Part shown: positions 1-7,710 of the stretch, one piece after another
Layout of the letters: each line of letters begins with the position of its first letter
Numbering within the stretch: the first letter of the stretch is position 1
Origin: Anaerolineaceae bacterium
GTDB taxonomy: Bacteria; Chloroflexota; Anaerolineae; Anaerolineales; Anaerolineaceae
Length of the DNA: 64,000 nucleotides
Reading direction: 5' to 3'
Assembly: GCA_029975475.1 (NCBI GenBank)
Contig: JARKPB010000008.1
Span: 62,001 to 126,000 of the forward strand
Notes under the pieces: model-generated
The model's database searches: none
What the model was told of the DNA's origin: nothing
What the model saw: the letters and a program-made list of their open reading frames with translations, nothing else
Translations under genes and position numbers: made by a program

Positions 1-103
1 TCAGTTCATTGTAAATGAGGGTACCGAATTTTTGTGGGCTGCGCGAAACCCCCACCACCGCCAGGCGTCTGGCGGTCAAGAAATCCCTGGTAATCGTGTC
101 CAT
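1..103 (-). CDS. CoA-binding domain protein, N-terminal fragment
   Basis: Only the first 34 codons are inside the window; the gene runs off the left edge. Read on the minus strand from the ATG at 103, the product begins MDTITRDFLTARRLAVVGVS and continues RSPQKFGTLIYNEL. The stretch AVVGVSRSPQKFG is the start of a Rossmann-like CoA-binding domain (the YccU / CoA_binding_2 type), where the glycine-rich turn binds a nucleotide. A GGAGATGG ribosome site lies just before the ATG. The gene is divergent from the dCMP deaminase gene. The family is of uncertain function, often a small stand-alone CoA-binding protein; the missing part prevents a firmer call. Confidence 0.6.
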   Translation of the reverse strand, partial: MDTITRDFLTARRLAVVGVSRSPQKFGTLIYNEL

Positions 104-234
104 GCCATCTCCGTTTTAAAATTAACAATGGATCTTATAAATATACGAACGGGAGGCAGAAAAGTTGCACGGACCGGCTTTCAGAGAGACGAATTCAGGT
201 TGTGTGCTATGCTTAAGAAAAACAAGGAGGATTT
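104..234. other. intergenic gap between divergent genes
   Basis: This 131-bp gap should carry promoters for the CoA-binding gene (minus) and the dCMP deaminase gene (plus). I see a clear AAGGAGG ribosome site at about 223-230 for the plus-strand gene, but no well-spaced -35/-10 pair that I would defend. Confidence 0.4.
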
Positions 235-687
235 ATGCGGCCCGACTGGGATTCTTATTTTATCAAGATTGCTTACGCCGTTTCCGAGCGCAGCACCTGT
301 GATCGGGCGCAGGTGGGATGTGTTCTGGTCCTGGACAAGCGCATCCTGACCACCGGATTTAATGGATCGCCGACCGGCCAGGCGCACTGTGATGAGGTTG
401 GTCACCTGATGGTGGACGGCCACTGTGTGCGCACAATCCACGCCGAGACCAACGCGATCATTCAGGCCGCGCTGCACGGTGTTTCAACGCGCGGGGCAAC
501 CTGTTATGTGACCCATTTTCCTTGCATCAACTGCACCAAAGCGCTGATTAACGCCGGAATTGTGCGTTTGATCTATCATGTGGCTTATCGCTTGGACGAA
601 AACGCGCTGCAATTCTTGAATGCCGCGAACATTGAGATTCAACAGGTTAATTTTAATGAGCCGGCCCGGACGACCCAGGCCACTTAA
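235..687 (+). CDS. deoxycytidylate (dCMP) deaminase
   Basis: Zinc-dependent cytidine/deoxycytidylate deaminase fold. It would convert dCMP to dUMP, feeding dTMP synthesis in the cytosol. The 150-residue length fits the family. The zinc site is complete: the HAE motif at residues 69-71 (His ligand and catalytic Glu) and PCINC at 96-100 (two Cys ligands). GFNGSPTG at about 41-48 is the usual substrate-side loop of the dCMP/ComE group. The start is set by an AAGGAGG site 5 bases upstream. A dUTPase gene at 41295 is the other dUMP-producing enzyme in this window. ComEB-type naming is possible, but no competence genes are nearby. Confidence 0.9.
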   Translation: MRPDWDSYFIKIAYAVSERSTCDRAQVGCVLVLDKRILTTGFNGSPTGQAHCDEVGHLMVDGHCVRTIHAETNAIIQAALHGVSTRGATCYVTHFPCINCTKALINAGIVRLIYHVAYRLDENALQFLNAANIEIQQVNFNEPARTTQAT

Positions 688-693
688 ATAAAT

Positions 694-720
694 CAGCCAG
701 CGAGCCTGTTTCGCTGGCTG
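694..720. terminator. bidirectional hairpin terminator
   Basis: A perfect 10-bp stem (cagccagcga at 694-703 with tcgctggctg at 711-720) with a 7-base loop sits between the convergent dCMP deaminase and secreted-protein genes. A/T-rich tracts on both sides suit use in either direction. Confidence 0.75.
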
Positions 721-743
721 AAAAATTTGTGAAATGCACCCGC

Positions 744-1202
744 TTATTTGTTTTTTCCCTTGCCCTTATTATCATTCTTGAGCTGGCCAACCCCAACCGT
801 GGCAGGCTTGCCGTGCTCTTTAAAGAGAGCTCCGATTCCGGCGCCGGATTTAAACGCGCTGATCAGTTCTTCAACGGTGACCGGTGTGCAATCGGTTTGC
901 CCTTCACAGAAGGCTTTTGACTCAGCCGCGATGGCATAAAATTTTACCATCACGCCAAATCCCATCCCGTCCGCATGGAGGGCGGCAATCTGATCGGAGA
1001 GGGGAGGCTGACCATCGACAGGCGCAGGCAGCAAATCGCCAAAATATGCTGATAGAACAGCGATCAGCGGATGAGGTGGAGCGCTACTGTCAGTTAAGGG
1101 TGGAGTTTCAGTCGGCAGGCTGTCATCGGCCGACACAGGCGCAGCAAGCGCAAAAATGAACGCAGCCGCGATGAATAACGCCGTGACGCGTTTGAGTGTC
1201 AT
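744..1202 (-). CDS. small secreted protein of unknown function
   Basis: I do not recognise a family. From the ATG at 1202, which has an AAAGGAG site, the product is 152 residues. It has a clear Sec signal peptide (MTLKRV, hydrophobic core, cleavage near APVSA-DD at about residue 25). A Pro/Thr/Ser-rich spacer follows, then a compact region with two Cys (SKAFCEGQTDCTPVTVEEL) and a Gly/Ala-rich segment, and it ends in a lysine-rich tail (KNDNKGKGKNK). An upstream in-frame ATG at 1268 would bury the signal peptide behind 22 residues, so I reject it. The gene stands alone, convergent with dCMP deaminase. It may be a cell-envelope protein. Confidence 0.6.
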   Translation of the reverse strand: MTLKRVTALFIAAAFIFALAAPVSADDSLPTETPPLTDSSAPPHPLIAVLSAYFGDLLPAPVDGQPPLSDQIAALHADGMGFGVMVKFYAIAAESKAFCEGQTDCTPVTVEELISAFKSGAGIGALFKEHGKPATVGVGQLKNDNKGKGKNK

Positions 1203-1348
1203 AGGTAGATCTCCTTTCAACCAAAATTCAACCATAGCATATCTGGAATCGCCGTTAAAGTCAACCAACGATATTGTAAAGCGGCGCGCAGGGGGAAACC
1301 GGTAACGCGGTATAATTCACGCTACTCCATGACAGAGGATGCGAAACC

Positions 1349-3028
1349 ATGAATCGTGATGCCGTGATTGAACAGTTGAAGAAAAACAACCAGGTCAGCG
1401 TGATGATTGTCGGCGCGGGAATTAACGGCGCGGGCACCTTTCGCGACCTGGCGCTGAACGGGGTGGATGTTCTATTAATTGATCGGGGAGATTTTTGCTC
1501 GGGCGCGTCCTCCGCGTCATCCCACATGGCACACGGCGGGATCCGCTACCTGGAAAACGGCGAATTTCGTCTGGTGCGAGAAGCCGTGCGGGAGCGCAAC
1601 CGGATGATCGAGAATGCGCCGCATATTGTCCGCCCGCTGCCGACCACGATTCCAATTTTTAAGTTCTGGTCTGGTTTACTGAACGCGCCGCTGAAGTTTT
1701 TGAATCTTCTGGACCGCCCAGCGGAGCGGGGAGCATTCATAATAAAAGCCGGGTTGATCATGTACGATGCATACACCCGCAGTCAAAAAACTGTGCCAAC
1801 CCACCGGATGCGCGGCCGAACAGCGTCTCTAGAAATGTTTCCGCGCTTGAATCCAGACATTCTGTTTACCGCCACGTATTATGACGGGCAGATCCTGTCG
1901 CCCGAGCGGTACACGGTGGAACTGGTCAAAGACGGGGAAGCCGAAGGTCCCCACGCGCGGGCGGTGAATTATCTGGCGTTTCTGCGGATGGAAAACGGGA
2001 CGGCCATTTTACGCGACGAACTCTCCGGTCAGGAATTTACCGTAAAACCCGGGATGATCATCAACGCGGCCGGGCCGTGGATAGACCCGGTCAACCGCCA
2101 GATGGGAATCAAGAAGCGTTATATCGGCGGCACTAAAGGTTCGCATCTGGTGCTGGACAACCCGGAGTTGCGGCGCGCGATTGGCGACCATGAATTTTTC
2201 TTTGAAAACAAAGACGGTCGGATTGTGTTAATTTTTCCCTTCTACGACCGCCTGATTGTGGGCACTTCGGATCTGCCGATTGAGGATGCGGATACAGCCC
2301 GCTGCACGCCGGAAGAGGAACAGTATTTCATCGATCTTGTCGCGCGGGTATTTCCTGACATCCCGGTAACCAAAGATCAGATCATCTTCCGTTTTTCCGG
2401 GGTCAGACCGCTGGAATTTTCGCATGCGAAATCTACCGGCCAGATCAGCCGGGATCATTCAATCCAGGAAGACCGCATCGACGATGTGCGCGTGCTTTCG
2501 CTGGTCGGAGGAAAGTGGACTTCTTACCGCGCTTTTTCGGAACAGGTGACTGACCGGGTTCTGGGGTATCTGGGGAAAGCCCGCAGCGCCGGCACGGAAG
2601 ACCTGCCGGTGGGCGGCGGACGCGATTACCCCAAGTCTGTTGAGCAGCGGAATGAATGGATCAGGCGCGTCTCCGCGGAAGGAAACCTGGCATTTGAGCA
2701 GGCGCAGCGGTTGTTCGACCGGTACGGCACGGGCGCGCTGCAGGTTGCCCGTTCTATCGCTGGAGGAAAGGACGCGCCGCTGCAGTCGCTGCCAGCTTAC
2801 ACCCGCCGGGAGATTCAGTATCTGACCGTTGAGGAAAAAGCAGCGCGGGTGGATGACCTGCTGCTGCGGCGCAGCACGATCGCCTGGCTGGGACACGCAT
2901 CGCGCCCGCTGGTCGAAGAACTGGCAGAAGTGATGGGCGAAACGCTGGGCTGGGACAGCAAGAGGCGTCAGGCAGAGGTCGAGCGAACCCTGACGATCTT
3001 AAAAGATTTGCACGGTTTGACTCTATAA
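1349..3028 (+). CDS. glpD: FAD-dependent glycerol-3-phosphate dehydrogenase
   Basis: Oxidises sn-glycerol 3-phosphate to dihydroxyacetone phosphate, passing electrons to the quinone pool at the inner face of the membrane. The 559 residues match the long GlpD form. The FAD-binding GAGING turn is at 22-27, followed by the GlpD-specific GASSASSHMAHGGIRYLE block near 52-70. FRFSGVRPL and the VGGKWTSYRAF block lie near 350-395, and the C-terminal DAO_C helical domain follows. AGAGGA precedes the ATG. No glpK or glpF is adjacent. In a sulfoquinovosyl-glycerol user it could process the glycerol released after phosphorylation, but that link is speculative. Confidence 0.93.
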   Translation: MNRDAVIEQLKKNNQVSVMIVGAGINGAGTFRDLALNGVDVLLIDRGDFCSGASSASSHMAHGGIRYLENGEFRLVREAVRERNRMIENAPHIVRPLPTTIPIFKFWSGLLNAPLKFLNLLDRPAERGAFIIKAGLIMYDAYTRSQKTVPTHRMRGRTASLEMFPRLNPDILFTATYYDGQILSPERYTVELVKDGEAEGPHARAVNYLAFLRMENGTAILRDELSGQEFTVKPGMIINAAGPWIDPVNRQMGIKKRYIGGTKGSHLVLDNPELRRAIGDHEFFFENKDGRIVLIFPFYDRLIVGTSDLPIEDADTARCTPEEEQYFIDLVARVFPDIPVTKDQIIFRFSGVRPLEFSHAKSTGQISRDHSIQEDRIDDVRVLSLVGGKWTSYRAFSEQVTDRVLGYLGKARSAGTEDLPVGGGRDYPKSVEQRNEWIRRVSAEGNLAFEQAQRLFDRYGTGALQVARSIAGGKDAPLQSLPAYTRREIQYLTVEEKAARVDDLLLRRSTIAWLGHASRPLVEELAEVMGETLGWDSKRRQAEVERTLTILKDLHGLTL

Positions 3029-3039
3029 GCTGTGCAGTG

Positions 3040-3073
3040 CCGGCGCGGGATAGAAAAGACCCGTGCCGGTTTT
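3040..3073 (+). terminator. intrinsic terminator after glpD
   Basis: A 10-bp stem (ccggcgcggg at 3040-3049 with cccgtgccgg at 3060-3069, one G-U pair) is followed by TTTTATT. It lies 11 bases after the glpD stop and abuts the convergent gene's stop codon. Confidence 0.8.
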
Positions 3074-4295
3074 ATTCTCTCGCCAGGAAGTAGTTCATCA
3101 AATCTGCGCCGTTCTCAACCGTCAGCCCGGTGGAGCGGGCGGCGGCTTCGTCGTAAGCGTTTGGGCCGCTGGAACGCGGTCGGGTCTTCTGATAGATCAA
3201 GAACGGCACCGGATCGGCGGTATGCGTGCGCAGCGCGAGCGGGGTGGGGTGGTCCGGCAGGATCATCAGTCGGTAATCCGCGAAGCGTTCCAAGCCTTCC
3301 AGAAGAATACCGAGCACCTGCTCGTCAATTCGTTCGATCGCCAGGACTTTGCCGTTGATATCCGCGTGGTGGCCGCATTCGTCCGGGGCTTCGATGTGCA
3401 GGTAAACGAAATCCTGCCCGGTTTCCAGTTCCCGCAGCGCAGCCTGCGCTTTACCGGCGAAATTGGTGTGCAGCGTGCCGGTTGCCCCCGGGACGTCGAT
3501 GGAGCGCATCCCGGCGCAAAGACCAATCCCTTTGATCAGGTCGACCGCAGAGATAACGGAAGCGCGCAGACCGTGAAGATCGTAAAAAGCGGGTAAAGCC
3601 GGCCGTTTGCCTGCACCCCAGAGCCAGATGGCGTTGGCGGGGTTCTGACCGCGTTCCCGGCGGGCGAGGTTCACCGGGTGATCTTTGAGCAGGGAATAAC
3701 TGGCTTCCATCATTTCGAGCAGCTCCTGGCTGCCTTCACCAGCGGGCAGATACTCCGCGATTGGCCTGAGAATGATATCGTGCGGGGGCGTGAGGCGCGA
3801 ACCGGTCTGACCGTTTTTCTGAATCAAACAGTGGCGGTAACTGATGCCAGCATAGAAGCGGAATTGGTCCGTGCGGAAAGTCCGATCGACCAGTGCAATG
3901 ATCTCGCGCGCTTCTTCGGTGGTGATTTCCCCGGCGGAGTAATCCAGCATGGTTTTCGAGGCGAAATCGGGTTCGTCCGAGAGGGTCACCAGGTTGCAGC
4001 GCAGGGCAACATCCGTGTCGCTCATCTGAATGCCCATGCTGACCGCCTCCAGCGGCGAGCGGCCTGAATAATACCGTTTTGGGTCGTAACCCATGACTGC
4101 CAGGTTCGCCACGTCGCTGCCGGGTGACATGCCCGGCGGGATGGTTCGGACCATGCCCAGAGTGCTCAGGCTGGCGAGCCGGTTCAGATTGGGTTTGCGC
4201 GCCGCCTGCAGGGGAGTCAGACCGCCCAGTTCTGGCACGGGATTGTCCGCCATGCCGTCTCCGAGCAGTATCAGGTACTTCATCGAACCGGTCAT
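3072..4295 (-). CDS. ApgM-type phosphoglycerate mutase family; candidate homoserine kinase
   Basis: Alkaline-phosphatase superfamily protein of the archaeal cofactor-independent phosphoglycerate mutase type. Visible marks are LLGDGMAD near the N terminus (metal Asp), PGSDVANLAVMGY with the phospho-accepting Ser near residue 65, and EAPDECGHHAD plus LPDHPTPL metal-binding blocks in the C-terminal half. The 407-residue length is normal. Its start overlaps the threonine synthase stop by 4 bases (ATGA, 4292-4295) and uses an AGGAGG site inside thrC. This pairing is the basis on which a subfamily of these proteins has been proposed as a substitute homoserine kinase, making O-phosphohomoserine for ThrC. 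A glycolytic mutase role remains possible. A second ATG four codons in could also start translation. Confidence 0.75.
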   Translation of the reverse strand: MTGSMKYLILLGDGMADNPVPELGGLTPLQAARKPNLNRLASLSTLGMVRTIPPGMSPGSDVANLAVMGYDPKRYYSGRSPLEAVSMGIQMSDTDVALRCNLVTLSDEPDFASKTMLDYSAGEITTEEAREIIALVDRTFRTDQFRFYAGISYRHCLIQKNGQTGSRLTPPHDIILRPIAEYLPAGEGSQELLEMMEASYSLLKDHPVNLARRERGQNPANAIWLWGAGKRPALPAFYDLHGLRASVISAVDLIKGIGLCAGMRSIDVPGATGTLHTNFAGKAQAALRELETGQDFVYLHIEAPDECGHHADINGKVLAIERIDEQVLGILLEGLERFADYRLMILPDHPTPLALRTHTADPVPFLIYQKTRPRSSGPNAYDEAAARSTGLTVENGADLMNYFLARE

Positions 4296-5800
4296 GCAAT
4301 ACCTCCTAAGATTCGGGAAACTTCAGCCTGCATTTCAGCCGGATGACAGACAGTTTGATGGCGGACGGGTTTATGCTGCAAATCGCGCAGATTTTCAGGG
4401 ATCGGCCAGCCCGTCGTTTGAGAGAGCCGGTTTAGCAGGGTGAATTCGTCCTGGCCGGCGACGGCTTCCTGACCGAAGACGGCTTCTGCCACTGTCTGGT
4501 TGAATTTAAACGGGCTGGCGGTGGAAGCCAGGATGGTCGGGGATGAATCGCCGGTTTGCCGGCGGTATTTTGAAAGCACGTTCAGGGCTACGGCGGTGTG
4601 GGTATCGACCAGGTACGCATGGTCTTGCCAGGTTTGGCGGATGGTCTGGCGGGTTTCGCCCTCGCTGCAAAAATCCGCCCAAAAAATCGCCTGCAGGGCA
4701 GTCAGGGGTTCGCCAGGGATCCGGTACGCGCCAGCGCTTTTCAATTCGGCCATCCACCGGTTGACCAGCGCGGGATCCTGACCGGACAGATGGTACAGCA
4801 GGCGCTCAAGGTTGCTGGAGATGAGAATATCCATGGAAGGGGAGCTGGTCTTGATAAAAGCGCGGCGGGTATCATAAACGCCGGTGCGAATAAAATCGGT
4901 GAGAATGCGGTTTTCGTTCGAGGCGCAAATTAAGGTCTTCACCGGCAACCCCATTTCCCGCGCGTACCAGGCCGCCAGGATGTTGCCAAAATTGCCGGTC
5001 GGGACGGCGATGTTAACCGGCGCGCCGGGTGAGACCGCGCCGGATTGGAGTAGATCGGCATAAGCGGAAAAATAATAGGCGATCTGCGGAACCAGACGGC
5101 CCCAGTTGATCGAGTTGGCCGAGGTAAAACGAAAGCCGCGCTTGTCGGCGGAATCAATCAATTCGCGGTTGGCAAATATAGCTTTGACCCCATTTTGAGC
5201 GTCGTCAAAGTTGGCGTCGCTCACCGCCACCACATGCAGGTTGCCGCCCGCCTGAGTGAGCATTTGCAATTTTTGCACCTGGCTCACCCCCTGTTCGGGG
5301 AAAAAGACGATCACGCGCGTGCTGGGCACATCGCGGAAGCCTTCCAGGGCGGCTTTGCCGGTGTCGCCGGAGGTGGCCACCAGGATGACCACTTCTTTCT
5401 CTTCCCCCTGACCGCGCAGCGCACTCACCAGCAGGTGCGGCAGAATTTGTAAAGCCATATCTTTAAAGGCGCTGGTTGGGCCGTGCCAGAGTTCAAGAAT
5501 GTATGTGTCAGGATCCAGTCTGCGCAGCGGAGCCACGGAGGGATGGTCAAAGCGGCCGCCAGAATAGGCGGCCAAAACGGCAGTGGTCAGGTCGGCCGGG
5601 GTGTAATCGGGCAGAAAAGGCTGGAGAACGCGCAGCGCGCGCTGGGGGTAGCTTAGATCGGTGAGCGCGGTGATCTGGTCAAGGGAAAAGGCGGGCTGGG
5701 TTTCGGGGAGATACAGACCGCCGTCCGGGGCGATGCCGGCGATAATCGCCTGCATGGAGGAGACAGGGGCGATGCGGCTGCGGGTGCTGATGTATTTCAT
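4292..5800 (-). CDS. thrC: threonine synthase
   Basis: PLP enzyme that converts O-phospho-L-homoserine to L-threonine and phosphate. The 502-residue product starts MKYISTRS and has the ThrC block APDGGLYLPE near 24-33. HGPTSAFKDMALQ near 105-117 holds the PLP lysine, followed by VATSGDTGKAALEGF. AVPTGNFGNILA is the phosphate-binding loop of PLP, and the ASPFKFN motif is at the C-terminal end. An AGGAGGAG site precedes the ATG. It is translationally coupled to the downstream ApgM-type gene. A TTGTATAAT extended -10 lies about 40 bases upstream, with a weak -35. Confidence 0.95.
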   Translation of the reverse strand: MKYISTRSRIAPVSSMQAIIAGIAPDGGLYLPETQPAFSLDQITALTDLSYPQRALRVLQPFLPDYTPADLTTAVLAAYSGGRFDHPSVAPLRRLDPDTYILELWHGPTSAFKDMALQILPHLLVSALRGQGEEKEVVILVATSGDTGKAALEGFRDVPSTRVIVFFPEQGVSQVQKLQMLTQAGGNLHVVAVSDANFDDAQNGVKAIFANRELIDSADKRGFRFTSANSINWGRLVPQIAYYFSAYADLLQSGAVSPGAPVNIAVPTGNFGNILAAWYAREMGLPVKTLICASNENRILTDFIRTGVYDTRRAFIKTSSPSMDILISSNLERLLYHLSGQDPALVNRWMAELKSAGAYRIPGEPLTALQAIFWADFCSEGETRQTIRQTWQDHAYLVDTHTAVALNVLSKYRRQTGDSSPTILASTASPFKFNQTVAEAVFGQEAVAGQDEFTLLNRLSQTTGWPIPENLRDLQHKPVRHQTVCHPAEMQAEVSRILGGIA

Positions 5801-5877
5801 CTTCTCCTCCTGGCAAAGCGGTTCATGGTTTGCTGTGGATTATACAATATCGTCAGCCTGCGAAACGGATAGGGATA

Positions 5878-5907
5878 GAAAAAGGCTGCCCCGAATGGGG
5901 GCAGCCT
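5878..5907 (-). terminator. intrinsic terminator of the DUF5692-like gene
   Basis: A 10-bp perfect stem (5883-5892 with 5898-5907) has a 5-base loop. Read on the minus strand it is followed by a TTTTCTAT tract. It sits 20 bases past the stop of the membrane-protein gene. Confidence 0.85.
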
Positions 5908-5926
5908 CTGAAGCAGCAGTAAGCGG

Positions 5927-6841
5927 CTACCGCAGCGCGGCGACTTGCCGGTAAGCGGGCAAATCGGTGTAAAGTTCTTCTTTCAGCGGGTTGCGGCGGG
6001 TCTTGCGAATGGTGTAGATCTCATACCCGAGGACACCCAGGTTAGAAGCCAGCGCCAGGGCGCTGACCACAAACAGGGCGACCGGATTGTGAGAAGATTT
6101 CACCGCGAAGATGGAAGTATCCACGAATGACGGGAAGGTCATCACGAACATCATCCAGAAAGCCAGAGTCTGGGCGCGGTGCTGCAGCCAGGCGCCGCGC
6201 TTAATGATGAACGCGGGAATGGTGCAGGAAACCAGCAGAGCCGCGCCGGCATAATAGGCGTGGTCTCCGACGCAATTGTAGACATAGGCGAAGTTCCAGA
6301 GGTCATAGGCGATGATCCAGAACCAGAGCATGTCCGGCCAGAGCATGTCTTTTTTGCTGTCCTTGCCGATAAAGATGCCCATCCAGCCCGTGATGGTGAT
6401 GATGTTGAGGATGCCGGCGACGCCGTTCATGATATTCCAGGGACCGCCGAGGATAAAGGTACCGTCCACGATGCCGTTGGCGCCAAAGGACTGAAAGTCG
6501 CGCACCACCGCTTCCATGATGTTGATCGCCAGGATCAGCGGGGGGAAGAGCAGGGCGTAACGGTTGTTCGCCCAGCCTTTGATATTGCGGATCGCCAGAA
6601 AACCGAGCGAACCGGCCAGAGCAGAATAGACCTTTGCCCAGTGGAACCAGCTGCTGACGCTGGAGCCGTGGCTGGCGGTGCGCGTCCAGACCGTGACGGT
6701 CAGTACAGCCGGCAGGACCAGGAAGAGCGCTAGCGAGACCCATTTGTTCAACCGCGCCAGTTCGTTCAGTAAAATCAATCCGCCCAGCACAACGAACCAC
6801 ATGAGGATGGAATACCAGGGAATGGGCTCAAATAAAAACAT
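5927..6841 (-). CDS. polytopic membrane protein, DUF5692-like
   Basis: A 304-residue integral membrane protein with about eight or nine hydrophobic segments and short loops. Recognisable blocks include EPIPWYSILMWF at the N terminus, WNIMNGVAGILNIITITGW in the middle, and DLWNFAYVYNCVGDHAYY. They resemble what I recall of the uncharacterised DUF5692 family; function is unknown. The ATG at 6841 is preceded by a purine-rich stretch (AAAAGGAG). Its promoter carries a near-palindrome next to the -10 box, and a TetR gene is divergent from it, so TetR control is likely. By analogy with TetR-paired membrane proteins it may move or sense a small molecule, but nothing in the sequence names it. Confidence 0.65.
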   Translation of the reverse strand: MFLFEPIPWYSILMWFVVLGGLILLNELARLNKWVSLALFLVLPAVLTVTVWTRTASHGSSVSSWFHWAKVYSALAGSLGFLAIRNIKGWANNRYALLFPPLILAINIMEAVVRDFQSFGANGIVDGTFILGGPWNIMNGVAGILNIITITGWMGIFIGKDSKKDMLWPDMLWFWIIAYDLWNFAYVYNCVGDHAYYAGAALLVSCTIPAFIIKRGAWLQHRAQTLAFWMMFVMTFPSFVDTSIFAVKSSHNPVALFVVSALALASNLGVLGYEIYTIRKTRRNPLKEELYTDLPAYRQVAALR

Positions 6842-6932
6842 GGTTGACTCCTTTTCAGTTTTGGGTTGGTGAATATCAGGCCAGCAGAGCCTGAGAAGGC
6901 CGTGGAAGGCGGATTTTGGGATATACTATAAC

Positions 6933-6950
6933 ATACCAATCGTTAGGTAT
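6933..6950. promoter_or_regulatory. candidate TetR operator
   Basis: Imperfect 18-bp palindrome ATACCAATCGTTAGGTAT (outer arms ATACC/GGTAT, CG centre). It starts 4 bases downstream of the -10 of the minus-strand promoter and lies in the gap between the TetR gene and its divergent neighbour. Size and shape are typical of TetR-family operators. Confidence 0.6.
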
Positions 6951-6954
6951 TTTT

Positions 6955-6983
6955 ATTATAGTCAGATTTTCTCGTGAAGTCAA
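6955..6983 (-). promoter_or_regulatory. sigma-70 promoter for the DUF5692-like gene
   Basis: On the minus strand, TTGACT (6983-6978) and TATAAT (6960-6955) are separated by 17 bases: a near-consensus promoter directed at the membrane-protein gene. The TetR-type palindrome covers the expected transcription start. Confidence 0.75.
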
Positions 6984-7029
6984 ATCATTTTTTCCAGGTT
7001 GGAGTAGAATCGACTGCAGAGGTGAAATC

Positions 7030-7650
7030 ATGGCAAAGGATGGAAAGCTTAAGATCATCGAAGCCGCGCAGCGTTTAATCGCCCGACAGGGCGTGGAAAA
7101 AACCTCCATGCGCGACATCGCTGCGGAAGCCGGGCTGACCACCGGAGCAATCTATTATTACTACCCTTCGAAAGAAGCGCTTTTGTATGATGTCATGGAT
7201 CATGCGACCGCGATCACGTCTAACATCATCGAAATGCTTCAAGGGTCGCCGGCCGAACCGCAGGAAGTGTTGAATGAAATCGCGCGTCAGGTGCGCCAGC
7301 GCTTGATGAGCGACAGCAGCACCCGCCGGCTGCGCTATTACCTGGCTTACCAGGCCGCGCTGGGGGATGAGGCGCTCAGGGAGAAATTCGCCGCGGATTA
7401 CGCCGCCCAGGCCGAACGAACCGCGCGGCTGTTCAATTATGTCTTCAGTACCGAACGCAAACCGCAAGACCTGGCGCTGGCGGTGATCATGGTGGCGGCG
7501 CTGGACGGGATTAATCTGCAGCAGTTCATCGGCGCGCTGCCCGTGGAAGTTGACGAGCTGGCCCGGGTTTATAACGAATTTTTCGCTTTCGCCGTTCCGC
7601 TGTACCAGGAAAACGCTGAACAGCTCAAACGGTTTGAAAATTTGGAATGA
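7030..7650 (+). CDS. TetR/AcrR family transcriptional regulator
   Basis: A 206-residue one-domain repressor. The N-terminal helix-turn-helix is at about residues 8-52: IIEAAQRLIARQGVEKTSMR, then DIAAEAGLTTGAIYYYYPSKEALLYDV, the standard TetR recognition pattern. The rest is the variable ligand-binding domain (all helical). The start at 7030 follows AGAGGTG; an in-frame ATG at 6916 would add a basic tail overlapping the operator region and is rejected. The most likely target is the divergent promoter at 6955-6983 through the palindrome at 6933-6950, which may also give autoregulation. Confidence 0.88.
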   Translation: MAKDGKLKIIEAAQRLIARQGVEKTSMRDIAAEAGLTTGAIYYYYPSKEALLYDVMDHATAITSNIIEMLQGSPAEPQEVLNEIARQVRQRLMSDSSTRRLRYYLAYQAALGDEALREKFAADYAAQAERTARLFNYVFSTERKPQDLALAVIMVAALDGINLQQFIGALPVEVDELARVYNEFFAFAVPLYQENAEQLKRFENLE

Positions 7651-7666
7651 GTCAGGCGGAACAAGA

Positions 7667-7700
7667 ACCGGCTCCCGGTTCAGATCGAACGGGAGCCGGT
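7667..7700. terminator. hairpin between convergent genes
   Basis: An 11-bp perfect stem (accggctcccg at 7667-7677, cgggagccggt at 7690-7700) with a 12-base loop lies between the TetR and MFS stops. There is no strong T tract, so termination is inferred from position and stem strength. Confidence 0.6.
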
Positions 7701-7710
7701 CAAATGACTC

